Shown in pieces: positions 44,417 to 56,112 of a stretch of 64,000 nt of DNA. The stretch is taken from positions 166,099,609-166,163,608 of the forward strand of contig OZ024929.1 in the NCBI GenBank assembly GCA_964017235.1, read 5' to 3'. The position numbers and the translations under genes were made by a program. Each line of letters starts with the position of its first letter. The first letter of the stretch is position 1. A model generated the notes under the pieces. It was not told where the DNA came from, did not search any database, and saw nothing but the letters and a program-made list of their open reading frames with translations. This DNA is from Sabellastarte sp. h YS-2021 (taxonomy: Eukaryota > Annelida > Polychaeta > Sabellida > Sabellidae).

Positions 44417-45693
44417 GGCCGTCACTGGGGTCCATGTCGTATTTATTAACTTAATAACAATAAAAAAATATTAATTGTTAACTTAATTGCAGTAAATAAA
44501 TGTTAACTTAGTAACAGTAAAGTCAACTAAGTAACTTAACAGTAAAGTTTTGAGCAATGAAGCCATGGAGATGGACAATAGACTCTGATGGTAAAGCTAG
44601 TACATTGCTCCATATATACATATTTATATTTACTATATAGATTTTACATATTTTACTATGATTTGTACATAATTTTAGTAGTAACCATACATATATATAT
44701 ATGTATATTTGTTGTAATAAACCTGGTACCCGCATTGTGGTGTTTTACTGACTTGGGGGGTAGGGACTGTCGCTTGGGTTGTTTAGGCGACCCAGGTGTC
44801 AGTCCTTCCTCCCAAGCCAGATATTGTGATTGGGTACCTTAATATGAGTCAGGCACCCAGCTTGGTCAAGGATTGGTGACCAGTCCTGGTGATTACATAA
44901 ATATTGCATCAGCCTTACATAACTGAGCTTCGGGTTTAAACCCCCCTTCTAGGTTGCCCCAGTGACCATTCAAACTAACAGAATCTATTGGTCAAGCCAA
45001 AAGTGCTTTGTGATTGTCCTGGTAGTTTCTAGGAATAAGGGGTAACTTTGAAACTTGACTCTCAAGACTTAACATGAAAACTTTGCCACCCTCCCTTCCC
45101 CATGTTTTGACCTTAACCTAGGTCAATGTTGTGGTCCCCTAAAAGGTCAGTTATATGCATGATTATGTTAAATTCCCCACTAGCTTAATATGTTCTTAGT
45201 TATGTTCTTATTGTAAACCCCTCTGATCCCCTCTCTCTTCGGCAGTTTAGGGAGGCTGGGGCCTCCTTAGTCGAACATTGCAGCACATTAGTACATTGAT
45301 TTGTCCTTGAACATGACCTTGCCCTGACCTTCCCTTCTGCCGGGGTCAAAGGCCGTCACTGGGTCAATGTTGTATTTATTAACTTAATAACAGTAAATAA
45401 ATGCTAATTGTTAACTTAATTGCAGTAAATAAATGTTAACTTAGTAACAGTAAATAAATGCTTAACAGTAAAGTTTTGAGCAATGAAGTCATGGAGATGG
45501 ACAATAGACTCTGATGGCAAAGCTAGTACATTGCTCCATATATACATATTTATATTTACTATATAGATTTTACATATTTTACTATGATTTGTACATAATT
45601 TTAGTAGTAACCATACATATATATATATATATTTGTTGTAATAAACCTGGTACCCGCATTGTGGTGTTTTACTGACTTGGGGGGTAGGGACTG
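44417..45693. repeat. ~350-bp direct repeats bounding a 580-bp segment
   Basis: Copies at 44,417-44,769 and 45,351-45,693 start with GGCCGTCACTGG and end with GGGGGGTAGGGACTG. They share long identical stretches such as TTTTGAGCAATGAAG and GTACATTGCTCCATATATAC. Each has an AATAAA followed about 25 bp later by CGCATTGTGGTGTTTTACTG, as in LTRs. The total (1.28 kb) suits a TRIM-like non-autonomous LTR element. A simple segmental tandem duplication is equally possible, as no TSD, PBS or coding part was seen. Confidence 0.75.
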
Positions 45694-46382
45694 AGTAGAG
45701 AATTTATAATTTCTGAATATATAATATTTACAGTATGAAAAAAATGGCATAAAGTACAGTGTGTTACATTGACTAAAGTGTTATAAATATTAAATAAACT
45801 ATTAAATATTTAGCATAGAACTAAGAAATTTAGAATATTTAATATGTAACATGGCTGTTGCATTTACACACTTGTTGCTTAAATTCCACAGTGCTATGTA
45901 TTGTCTGTTGTCTGTTAATATGTATGGTTGTTAATCTTATTTTCACAGTATTTGAAATTGTTGCTTCTTACATAATCATATCTTATATTTTTTTGCATTC
46001 TGAACAAAATACCTGTTATTAAATGCAATAAAAGTGATATTGTTGAGATATGTTGTCTTAACTTGCCAAAAATCTCTGACTAGGCCAAAAATCTCACTAG
46101 GACTTGGTCACTTACTGTTACTAAATTCATCTAAATTCATTCAACTTTTAAAAGTTCGTTCACGTATTTGATTATCCAAAGCATTATTGGTCTCACCAGA
46201 TCTTCCAAACTTGACCAACTGAAGGAAAATATCTTAATATGTTTGGAATCTTAATATTTCAAGATATAACTACTTTTATCAAGTAAGTAAATATTACAAG
46301 CATTGTCCATCATGCTGCCTACAAGAGGGCTACTGTATTTGTAGAATGAAAAGGGGATGCATTTGTAAACTGCATTCAAACT
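45694..46382. other. unassigned interval
   Basis: AT-rich, no gene or bounded repeat recognised. Confidence 0.35.
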
Positions 46383-46530
46383 TGAGGGGCCAGGAAAGCC
46401 TCCAATCTGTGACATTATGGTTCAAATCCAGGGTGGGTGATACTTGTTTGCTTGCTCTTGGTCGGAACTCTAATAGTATAAAGACTTGACCAACTGTATG
46501 TTCTGGTTTCCTCTGCCCTAACAAGGTACT
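46383..46530 (+). repeat. tRNA-derived SINE fragment
   Basis: GGTTCAAATCCAGGGTGGGT (B-box region), GCTTGCTCTTGGTCGG and CTTGACCAACTGTATGTTCT followed by GGTTTCCTCTGCCCT match the SINE at 20,353-20,594 in order. The A-box half and tail are missing or corrupted. Just after it (46,540-46,650) lies a ~65-bp tandem duplication with TTTCATAGCACTAAAT. Confidence 0.8.
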
Positions 46531-47299
46531 AGGAGTGCAGTAACAAAATGTAATCTACTGGCATGTGGACTTTTTCATAGCACTAAATGTCATCCCAATC
46601 TCATCATGTAATCTAATCGCATGTGCACTTTCATAGCACTAAATATCCCAATTTACAGACTCTTAAGGCCAACTGCACCAAAACAAGATGCATAATCTGA
46701 AGTCCAATGCCGTAGACAGGTCATAGGCCAGAAGACACAGGGGTGCAAGGGAGGCTATGGCCGATAGGAATAAATGAATTACCACATATCGCATTATGTG
46801 AAAGTTGGCAGTTACTTCAAATGATTTCTGCTAGTTGTTTTTTTTTCTTTTTTAAGCCATGCAACTGGGACACAACTATCGGCATGGCTAAGAAGGCATT
46901 CAGACAATGTACACAAAATTAAAAAAACAACAACATAAAAATCACAATAATTCTTTCAAAAAGTATCACATGTATGACCTGTCACACACATATATATTAA
47001 AAGTATATTGAAGAAATATAAGTTAAGATGAGAATACATCACTAAATAGATAGTCAGTCACTGACTTAATAAAGACCACATTAAATAACAAAGTGTTAGT
47101 CATTGCCCACAAATGCCACAGAAAAACACATCAGAACACCAGACCGTTTGCTTCTGCCAGGGCACAGCACCAATATCATTATAGTATAACTCCATTAAGC
47201 CTCTGGGCCTTGGTCCTTTGGTTGGAGGTTTTACCACCAATGTTTCTGTTGATGTCGTGCATATCATATCCATTACTCCAGGCACCTGGGATCAAGTTA
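46531..47299. other. unassigned interval
   Basis: Contains the small duplication noted near 46,540-46,650, and T- and A-rich tracts near 46,840 and 46,920. No gene. Confidence 0.35.
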
Positions 47300-47313
47300 T
47301 ACTGTTGATCCTA

Positions 47314-47857
47314 TCAATCCAGCATGGGAGCTTGCATAACTGGGTAGTGGTCTCTGATGTTGTTATGTAGTATACAACATGTACTAGTTATTACGTGGGC
47401 AATCACTGGTCTGAGTTTCATAGTGGTTATGAGCTGGCAGAAGGCCTCTGTAACGGAATGCCATTGAACCTCTGTATTGGGTGTCAGTATGAATTCGTCC
47501 CAAAACTCATCAACAATGGTTTGGCAGACCTCCCGAACTACTTCAGATATGGCGTTTGGTGCTAGCTTCAAGTCCCACTGGAGGTCGGTGCAAATGCTGC
47601 CCTAGGCAAGATACCGTAAAGTTACAGCCAACAACAGACCTGGTTCCAACTGTGCCCCTGGATGTCCCGGTGTCCTGTTGTTTGTTAGGGGTTCTTGTAA
47701 TTGCTGGATTGATTTGTTGCAAGTTGAATTGGAATAACTCTGCAGCACATCTGGTGAAATTCCAGCAGGACCTTGGATCATTTCTCACTAAATCTCCCAG
47801 GAGGTTTTCATACAGACCAAACCTGGGTCTTTCAAGTATCCATACCCTTGTCCAGAT
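47314..47857 (-). pseudogene. HARBI1-like transposase pseudogene lacking its catalytic core
   Basis: On the minus strand from 47,857: RRIWTRVWILERPRFGLYEN, then DLVRNDPRSCWNFTR. After a frame change come LEPGLLLAVTLRYLA, a stop, DLKLAPNAISEVVREVCQTI and VDEFWDEFILTPN. It then jumps straight to the C-terminal HVITSTCCILHNNIRD. The order is that of HARBI1/PIF transposases. The segment containing all three acidic catalytic residues is absent, so an internal deletion occurred. It lies 190 bp left of a Harbinger element of a different subfamily. Confidence 0.8.
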
Positions 47858-47939
47858 TCTTCTCCTGGTCTCCTTTTGTTTCTAGTTCATACAGCTTGTA
47901 ATGCTCTATCGACGATGGTGTCTTAAAGTATAATGACTA

Positions 47940-48047
47940 TCTTTGGCCACAATGCCTTACATATATACAGAGGTTTTCAAACGCAGAGAAACAGGGAAAA
48001 AGTGGTGACGAAATCTAAACATGACCATTTTTGGTCAGAATGCCTTA
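47940..48047. repeat. 88-bp tandem duplication used as Harbinger target
   Basis: The block TGCCTTACATATATACAGAG...GTTTTCAAACGCAGAGAAAC, then AGGGAAAAAGTGGTGACGAA (47,953-48,020), recurs as TTATATACACAGAGGTTTTC...AGGGAAAAAGTAGTGACGGA at 52,915-52,975. The phrase AATGCCTTA before it appears at 47,951 and 48,039. Two copies with an 88-bp period existed before the Harbinger element inserted at the TTA of the second copy. Confidence 0.85.
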
Positions 48048-48811
48048 TGTGGGTGTTCCACCACATGACTAAGCTTCCCGATTAAGGGTTTTTGGGAGTC
48101 GGTTTCAAATATTTGCTTAGTCCCAGACGTCCTGTAAGGGTCGGTAGTTGTCGGTTGTGGCCGTGAGAGAAATCAAACATGTTTGATATTTTTCACGACT
48201 CAAACCGATTCTCATTTCCTGCCGACAACAAAATGTCCAGTCCCAGGCTTCCTCAGGCCTCCTCAGACCCAAATTTATACAGTCCTATGTTGTCCCAGGC
48301 ATCCTGCAAAACCCTTAGTCCCAGGCCTCCGTAGCTTAGTCCCAGGAAGCCTGTTTGTCAGTCCCTGACTCATAACAGATCTTTGAAGTTTCATGCATGT
48401 GAAAGTGATTCGGTTTCATTAGTCCCGGGAAGCCTCAGACCGTCTCAGGTGTCCTGGGACTAAGAAATCTGGGTCTGGGACTAAGCCCCGACTAAGAGAA
48501 GACAACACAAATTTAGTCCGCGACGGTCTGAGGACGCCCCAGGAGGCTTGGGACTAAGAACCGATTAAGAGCTGACAGTTTTCCACGCGTCGGAAATTAA
48601 AACGAGGCAATGAGGGGGTCTGGGACTATATAAGCAACCGCGCACACATTCTCGTTGTTACTGACTATTTGGCTACTGAGAGACGTGTGTCACTGTTTTG
48701 TAGGGGTTTTTAGTTTTTTAAATATCATATAATACTTGAGCTTAAGGCAAATTTTACAGTTAGGAGACACATTTTACTTTTTTACTTTTTTTATTGTTAT
48801 TGACTGGAGTT

Positions 48812-50026
48812 ATGAGGAAAGAGAAAGGAGGGAAGAGAGGAAAGAAGAAGATGGATGAGAGGCAAGAGGAGAGGGAGAAGGAAAGTGGAGAGGTGGAGGA
48901 AAGGATTGAGGAAAGGACGGAGGAGGGTACAGAGGAGGGTACACAAGAGACTGAGGAGCGATTGGAACTTACTGAGGAAGCTTGCGAAGAAGAAGAGAGG
49001 TGTGAGGAGGATTTAGAGAGTCACTCGGCAGCCAAGAGAGCCAGGGTCTGTTCAACTTTCACTGACAGCCAAGAAACTGCAATTGTGGAGTTTGTGAAGG
49101 AGCATCCAGAGCTCTACGACAAGGAGCATGCACGTTTCTATGACAGACAGAAGAAGGAGGCTCTCTGGTCAGAAATTTCTGCAGAACTGAAGCTCCAGCC
49201 CTTTTATGTCAGAAGATGGTTTGAATCCCAGCGAACGCATTATGGCAAGCTGTCAAAACTACAATCTGGCCAAGCCCCAAGGGATATGACTAAGAGACAG
49301 TCCTGGGTCTACCAGCAGATGGGTTTCCTTAAGACCCATATCACACGAAAGGGGGCCAGCAGAAGTTCAGGGTTCGAGGCCAGTCCAAACACCAGCAAGC
49401 AGGACGAATCTCGTGGGTCTACTACTGATACAGAACACCTCGAGTCCAGTATCCTCAGGTAGAGTAGGAGTCAACCTATGTTCACATCTACACCAGTTTC
49501 AACAGACTCCAAGATACTCGAGCACTTTAACCAGATGAGGACATTGATCTCAGGTTTCCTGCAGCAGAAGTCAGACAGGCAGCCCTTCTTTGACTACGTG
49601 GCATCAGAGGCAGAAAAGATGACCCAAGAGGAATTTGAGGACCTTAAGGGCAGAATTTTTAGAGATTTTGAAAGCATTAAGACCAACCGTAGATGTCAAC
49701 CACTAGCCAGAAGATCAGCCACTATTACCACGGAGTCCCAGAGGGTCGGGATACTGCCGACAACCACTCAACAGGCATCTACTTCCACCCAAGCAGCACC
49801 TAGCAGCAGTTACGTCTACTACACACCAAGCCCCCTTGGCTTTGGCAACCCTCCATCAGTTCTAACTGTACAGGACGAGGGCAGTAGACACAACTTAAGT
49901 GGAATACTAAGCCAGGTTCCAGCTCTGACATCTACAAAGATCATTGAGCAGCCTCAGCAGCAGCAGCCGCAACTCTTCACTATCACCACTACAGCACCGC
50001 CTCAACAGCAGCAGCCTCCTCAGTAG
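48812..50026 (+). pseudogene. Harbinger accessory DNA-binding protein (MADF/Myb-like), one internal stop
   Basis: The ATG is at 48,812; the upstream in-frame codons begin with TTG. The N-terminus is strongly charged (KKMDERQEEREKE, then Glu-rich to about residue 80). A MADF domain follows (IVEFVKEHPELYDKEHARFY, ALWSEISAELKLQPFYVRRW, FESQRTHYGKL). A TAG stop at 49,460-49,462 ends this part. The same frame continues with a BESS-like C-terminal helix pair (ILEHFNQMRTLISGFLQQK, FFDYVASEAEKMTQEEFEDL) and a Gln/Pro-rich tail to 50,026. In Harbinger elements such proteins assist the transposase in nuclear entry and target binding (family knowledge). Either the TAG is a nonsense mutation or it is read through. 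A 47-bp intron from GT 49,459 was considered but breaks the frame. Confidence 0.8.
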
Positions 50027-50094
50027 CCATCCAGTCAGGGCGGGTCTTTGACCTGCCAGGCCCTTTTCAGGGCCACCCAAATATTCCAAAAACA

Positions 50095-51180
50095 ATTATT
50101 TAGCTGCAAGTTATTCCAATTCCCCTCCCAAAACATAACAGCTCAGTACAAATAGTTATCACACAAAAAAAGAAAGTCCAACACCTACACCACCCCAAAC
50201 ATGAAACAAATAACCCATGGTACCACAGATAACAAAAAAAGGCCACATAGAAAAAAATATTAAAATAAACTCCCAATATGGCCAATAATCAGCCTATTTT
50301 TAGCTTAAAATCCATGGGATTGGTTAAAATCTTTAATAAAAAAGTCCAACACTTACATCATCCCTAGAGTTAAAAGGCATTATCACATACTTACCAACCC
50401 ACAAACCCAATACCAAACCTAACCCCCAACTAAACAACACACAAACCAAATACCAAACCTAACCACCAACGCACAAACACACAAACCAAATACCAAACAT
50501 AACCACCAACCAAGAAACAGACAAACCCAATAGCAAACAGAACCCACACCAAAGAACTAACAAACTATTTTGCAAACATAACCTCCCATCATTGTAAAGA
50601 AAACCAGTTTGGTGGTTATATTTCCTAAATATTTGTGAAGTGGAGTAAAAGATTTTAATTTTAAGATTTCCAGGAAAACATTTCTGTTTCAAATATTCCC
50701 CCCCCAAAAAAAAAAACAAAAACAAATGTAAGTAAAATTAGGATGTAGCTTTCAAAATATATGCCATATTTATTCCATTTAGGAAGTTATGTTTGGCTTT
50801 GTGTTTCTTTTGATAATTATGTTTAGCACTGGGTTTGTCTGTTTGTTAGTTGGATGACTGGCATTTATTTCTGTCTGTTTGTTGGGTGGATGAATTATGT
50901 TGGCATGGGGTTTGTCTGTTTGTTGGTTGCATGACTTCTGTCGGGCATTGGGTTTGTCTGTTTGTTGGGTGGGTGAATTATATTGGCTATGGGGTTTGTC
51001 TGTTTGTTGGTTGCGTGACTTCTGTCGGGCATTGGGTTTGTCTGTTTGTTGGGTGGGTGACTTATGTTTGGTAATGTTTGGGTTATTTTGAACAAGTATA
51101 GCTGATTAATTGTTTTTGGAATATTTGGTAGTCCTGAAAAGGACTGGTTATTAGTCCTGAAAGGACTGGTTACTGCAGTA
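50095..51180. repeat. internal spacer of Harbinger with minisatellites
   Basis: 50,390-50,530 has units of ACAAACCAAATACCAAACCT AACCACCAAC. 50,825-51,065 has ~42-bp units centred on GGGTTTGTCTGTTTGTTGG alternating with GGTTGCATGAC or GGTGGGTGAAT, giving an 84-bp higher-order period. The two arrays are roughly reverse complements in composition. They separate the two convergent genes. Open frames there (50,850-51,074 and 50,895-51,095) are repeat translations. Confidence 0.85.
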
Positions 51181-51309
51181 GGAGTTATATTCTGCCATCT
51201 TGCCAGGCCACTGCTCCCTCATTATTGAAGTAGTCCTTGAGGTAATCCCTCTGTCTTTTGGCTTCTCTAGCAGGGTTTCTGTCTGGACCACCACCAGCAG
51301 CACCACCAA

Positions 51310-52470
51310 TCAGTTGACAATCACCAGGCACATCATCATCTCCAGGCTCTTGACCACCATGTTGACCTTGATACTGCCTTGATACTGGCTTCTCAGTATG
51401 TTTTGCAGAACCACACAGGTCATGACCACATCCCTGACTGTTTCTGGGGGTAATTCAATAGTAGTCAACATCACTCTGAATCTTGAGACCAGGATGCCAA
51501 AAGCATTCTCAACAACTCTCCTGGCCCTTGATAACCTGTAGTTGGCAATCCTTTCCTCTCTGGTTAACATCATTCTACCATAGGGTTTCATCAGCCAGGT
51601 CTTCAGGGCAAAGGCATCATCTGCCAGAATGAAGTAGGGGACATCTCTACCACCCTGTGTTATAGGAGCTGGGTCAGGGAAGCCTATCTTCAATCCTCCT
51701 CTTCAGCTGACAGGCATTAAATATCTGGGCATCTGAGCAAGATCCAGCTGTACCAGCATCCACCCATCTGAATTTGTACTGCCCATCTACCAAGACCAAC
51801 ATTACTATGGAAAAGAACCCCTTGTAGTTGTTGTACAGGGCTCCAGAGTTCTTGGGCTTCTTCAGGGCCACATGCTTTCCATCAAGGGCTCCCAGGGCAT
51901 GTGGAACATTCCACCTGATCCTGAATTCCCTTTCCAGTTCTTTCCACTCATTTGGAGTAGTAGGACATCTGGGGTACTCTCTGGTGAACTCATCCTGTAT
52001 GGCCCTGCAGACCTCTGGTAGAAACTTGGAAATGGTGGATCTGCCAACCCTGAACTGACAGGATAATGATGTGTATGACTCTCCAGTGGCCAGATATCTG
52101 ATGGTGAGGGCTGACTTCTCCCCAACACTGATTGGAGCTCTGTAGTTGGTGGCCTGTCTGGCTAGACGTGGTTCCAGTCTGGTCTTTATCATTTCAAAGA
52201 ATTCTGGGTGCATCCTCATGTAGTTGGTGAATCTTGGAATGTCTGTGGCATACAGTTCAGCCATAATGTTGTGGTAGGCCCCCCCTCTCATCTTTCTGTA
52301 GTAGCCATGGCCTGACCCACATGTTGTGCCTTCTTCTAGGTCTCTGTATGGCTGGTGCAGCTTGTGGTGGTTGCTGTGGTCGACGTAGAAATAGGAAATA
52401 CATCATTATTTGTAACTGAATAAAAACTAAAAAAGCCCTAAGTTGTTGCCGAAGTTGTCTTCCATTAAAA
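51310..52470 (-). pseudogene. Harbinger DDE transposase, two frameshifts
   Basis: N-terminus on the minus strand from about 52,470 (RRRHNMWVRPWLLQ). A frame change follows near 52,290 and then YATDIPRFTNYMRMHPEFFE, the helix-turn-helix part RYLATGESYTSLSCQFRVGR with STISKFLPEVCRAIQDEF, and first catalytic Asp in HALGALDGKHVALKKP. The second Asp lies in WVDAGTAGSCSDAQIF. A second frame change falls near 51,680-51,690. The final part has PYFILADDAFALKTWLMKPY and Glu in ARRVVENAFGILVSRFRV. All DDE residues are therefore present. About 390 residues, the normal size. The enzyme cuts and inserts DNA at TWA sites. Confidence 0.9.
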
Positions 52471-52917
52471 GGTGGCATCCTGCTGTGTTCCTATAAAAGT
52501 AATGATAATTAGATTGCGGAATTTATATATATATACCCAGAAAATCCAGCTTTTTTGCAAAACAAGAATCGGCGATCGTGGTCTGGGGAAGACTGAGGAG
52601 GCCTGAGGACGCCTGAGGATGCCGGGATTTAATCGGGGGTTAGTCGGGGTTGGGACCCAGTCGGTATGTGTACGACAGGATCGTGGTTGAAACCAACCAG
52701 AAAACTGGTTTAATCAGTTCTTAGTCCCAGACCAGTCGGGGACTGTCTGGGGCCGCCTGGGGCCTCCTCAGGCTTCCTGAGGTCGATCTGTACTTAATCC
52801 CAGGCTTTGATACCTATTCAGTATTCCCGCCCATTTTACGATTTTCTTCACTGACTGTCCATGATTAAGGGTCGCCGACAGGATCGGGCCTTAGTCCTTT
52901 GGTGGAACAGGGCATTA

Positions 52918-53829
52918 TATACACAGAGGTTTTCAAATGGACAGTAACAGGGAAAAAGTAGTGACGGAATGTAAATTTGAAGAAATGTAGACCAATGTTA
53001 GCTTCAGTAACAGTGAGCAACGTTTCCAAATGGCTTACATCTTTAGTGATTGTGCATTTGACAGGATACAAAGTTAAGCCACTGACATCAACAGTTACAG
53101 CGGTGACAGACTTAGGATGATGTGTAGCATGAGTGGATGCAAAAATAAGGCAACATTTACGGACAGATTAAGACCAGGAATGACGGGATGATAATTTGAC
53201 GGGAACCAACTCACAATGGTGCAGTATCACTTGTAGGAATGCCAAAGACAGGCAGAAACAGGATGCAATGGTCAAGATGACCGTTATCAAAGAAAAATGG
53301 GTTTGCTCCCATTTGGAGAGAGGGATGGGGCTAAAGTTGAAAATTGGAGTTGGAAGTCCAATTAGATTTAATAAAAGACTTTTCAAAATGTATTAGCACC
53401 AATACACCCTCTATAATGTTTGTTGCTATATCCTAAAATATGGCATACATTAAATTGTTATTTTCAACATAAACCATCTCTCTAGAAAAATCTTCTTGTG
53501 TTGTAGATATCTTTTTATGTGTATCAGTTTGTCTCTAATTCTATTAGTTATAATTCCACCTGCAAACTTACATAAAGACTTGTTATCAAGATTGGACAAC
53601 AATTATGTAACTAATTTCTGACTTTATTTCCTTCTGTTTTACAACTTTTGGCCAACTTCATGGTGAACCTTCTTTATCACAGCTTTCATTTAATACTAAT
53701 CTAATGTATTGTTTTGCAGGCACAATAGATCTACCTCACTAATGGGAACTCAGTGCGCTAGTTAACAAAATACATTTATCATAAGGACAGTCAATGGGTA
53801 ATCAAGGTCGGTGATCCAGAGTTATGTGT
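52918..53829. other. unassigned interval
   Basis: The second half of the 88-bp duplication occupies 52,918-52,980. The rest is AT-rich without a gene. The open frame 53,196-53,396 has no domain. Confidence 0.35.
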
Positions 53830-53859
53830 GTGACCAAAAGGGAAGGAGACTAAGATGGG

Positions 53860-54870
53860 AAACTGTAGTTGAACAGGTGGGTTTTGAGGTGTCTCCTGAA
53901 GAATGTGACAGAGGGGCTATTTCTGATTTGGAAGGGGAAAACATTTTGTATGTAATGAGCGCTATTTCGAATTGTACCCTGTACCTGACTGGGAGCCAAT
54001 GGAGTTTTTTAAAGTTGAGGGGTAATGTGGGAGCACTTAGAGGAAAGGGTGATAACCCTGCAGAGTGAGTTTTGGACCCGCTGCAATCATCTTAAATTAA
54101 AATCGGTAAGTGAACCAAACAAGAAATCGCAATAGTTTAATCTACTACTCACCAAAATATTTGCTAAAAGAACTGAAGTTTTAAGGTCTAGAAGTGGATG
54201 GATTCTGTAGAGGTCTCTAGCATGAACCCTGGTAGACTTTATGACCTGTAACAAAAGGTCTGAAAGAGTGATGTAGAATCAAACACCACTTCGATGTTCT
54301 TGACACTTTGTGCTGGTGAGACCTGATTACCAAGAATATTGATAGGAAAGTGAGGACGATTGTTTTTGGAGCCTATCAAAAATAAACTTGGTTTAGTCAG
54401 GGTTCAGTTTTAATTTATTTGTGATCGTGAAATTTTGAAAGTCATTTAGGCAGTTCTTTAGTGTTTGTATAGCGTGAGAGAGATTTGCTGGTGAGAGTGT
54501 TATGTATAACTGGGTATCATTGGCGTAAAAGTGGTAATTAATACTACTGTGAGGGTGAATGATTGAGCTGATTGGGTTTGTATCAAGAGAAAAAAATATT
54601 GGACCAAGAAGTTAAGAACAGAAACCTGGGGCACCCCAAACTGGAGTTCAGCAGGGTGTGAGGGAGTGGTACCTACCTTGACCAAGTGTGTCCTTCCAGA
54701 CAGGTATGATTTGAACCAGCCAAGTGCTTGCTCACTGATTCCATAGTACGTAATGAGTCTGTCAAGGAGAATGGTGTGGTCAATGGTATCAAAAGAGGCG
54801 GAGAGATCCAAGAGGGTGAGGGCTGTGACAGACCCTTTAGCCATGTTGAGAAGAAGATCGTTCTGAATAT
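53860..54870 (-). pseudogene. CR1-like LINE RT fragment, second subfamily
   Basis: The frame 54,844-54,500 gives TALTLLDLSASFDTIDHTIL, LGWFKSYLSGRTHLVKV and LQFGVPQVSVLNF (the usual G after PQ is changed). Left of 54,500 the C-terminal part has no open frame but matches 32,163-32,710 at nucleotide level. 5'-truncated near 54,870. Distinct from the CR1 pair at 21.7-28.8 kb. Confidence 0.85.
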
Positions 54871-56109
54871 TAATGTATTACACGTAAAAATAGAATTTAC
54901 ACCCTCAGCCCATTAATGGAAAATCACCTATTCCTGATGATATGTTGCTTTCAATCTGTGTTAATGCCGAGGTCACAAATTGCAGAGGACTATGATGACA
55001 TTGGCGAATAAATGAGAATCAAGGTGGTTTAAAAGGTGCTAATAATAGTAGGAGACTGGACTCCTGTAATAAATATTCTTTGACATACTTTGAGCATGCA
55101 GGGATGAAACCTCAACCAGGCAAGATTGTAATGGGAATACCCTATCAATTGGTGAAGACTTTTGGACACTAGGCCATGGCTAGGTCAGAATTAAATGCAG
55201 GCTGTTAAGACTTTTCTGTTATTAAATAAAATGAGGTAAGACAATCTACAAATATGGAAGAATATGTGAAAAAGTGTATTGAGAAATAAGCACAACACGC
55301 TAGCGACTTCTCAAATGAATCAAACAATGAGATACCTACTGTTGTTAGTTATCATGGCAAACTTCATGGAGAAAAAAAATCATTCAACTTTCCCTGTATC
55401 CCATTCTCTGTAGCTCATCAAGTGTGATCTTCCCCCCGACTTTTCCACTTTTCTATTGTCTCTGAAGACCAGGTTGCCGGGATCTTAACAGATTCTCAAA
55501 CAAAATCATATTCTCTCGACCTGGCCTATTTGGTCCTTGTCTGGATATCTTTATTGCTAATTTTACTTCAGTAATAAAGTACAAAGTAAATGCCAAAAGT
55601 CTTATAAACGGGCCCACATTATTCCATATTTTTTATTTAAAAATCATCCTTAGACTAAGAAGTGTTTAAAAACCACTGGCCCTTGTCAAACCAGAGCTTT
55701 ATTTCAAAGAGCTGAAGCTTCAACCTTGACCAACCAGTGTAAGCCCCAAGATTACACCCCCTTTTATTTTATACCTGGGTAGATTCTGGAAAAGTGCAGA
55801 ATCTACGCTGGGGTAGATTTTAAATTAATCCCTGGGGTATATTCCCCCAGAATCTCCCCCCTCCTTCCAGAATCGATCGCCCTTGTGATGAGAAACTTTG
55901 AGTTACAGAAGAGCAATAAAATGAGTGTTAAGTTATTTTAGTACAATATCTTTAACATTCATTTATCACATAGAGTCATAAAATGGAATAATAGTGGCAG
56001 AATATAAAAAAGTTTATTTCTTTTTATTTAAAGAAGCACACGTGTAATATCTAGCACTACATATATCAGTAAAACACATAATACAACAGAACAATACTTA
56101 CAAAAGGAC
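54871..56109. other. unassigned interval
   Basis: No gene or bounded repeat. Short GGGGTAGATTT/AATCTACGC phrases near 55,790-55,860 form an imperfect inverted pair. Confidence 0.35.
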
Positions 56110-56112
56110 AGC

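Larger units (their letters stand above)
48048..52914. mobile_element. Harbinger-superfamily DNA transposon, 4.87 kb
   Basis: Bounded by TTA at 48,045-48,047 and 52,915-52,917, the 3-bp target duplication of Harbinger. Termini are TGTGGGTGTTCCACCACATG and, inverted, TGCCCTGTTCCACCAAAGGA. Inside lie a MADF-type gene (plus) and a DDE transposase (minus), convergent as in this superfamily. Subterminal regions (48,070-48,560 and 52,560-52,860) are packed with AGTCCCAGGC/GGGACTAAG-type motifs in both orientations, likely protein-binding sites. A 652-bp relative is at 56,721-57,372. Confidence 0.95.

Noticed and set aside
44588-44842. 84-codon frame
   Set aside because: Within the direct repeat, Tyr/Ile-rich because of AT-rich DNA, no domain.
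47556-47885. 109-codon plus-strand frame
   Set aside because: Opposite-strand shadow of the HARBI1-like pseudogene.
49459-49505. Short intron removing the TAG in the MADF gene
   Set aside because: The only nearby GT-AG pairs give 38 or 47 bases, which break the frame of the downstream half, and are too short to be credible.
50850-51074. Cys/Trp-rich 74-codon protein
   Set aside because: Translation of the 42-bp minisatellite within the Harbinger element.
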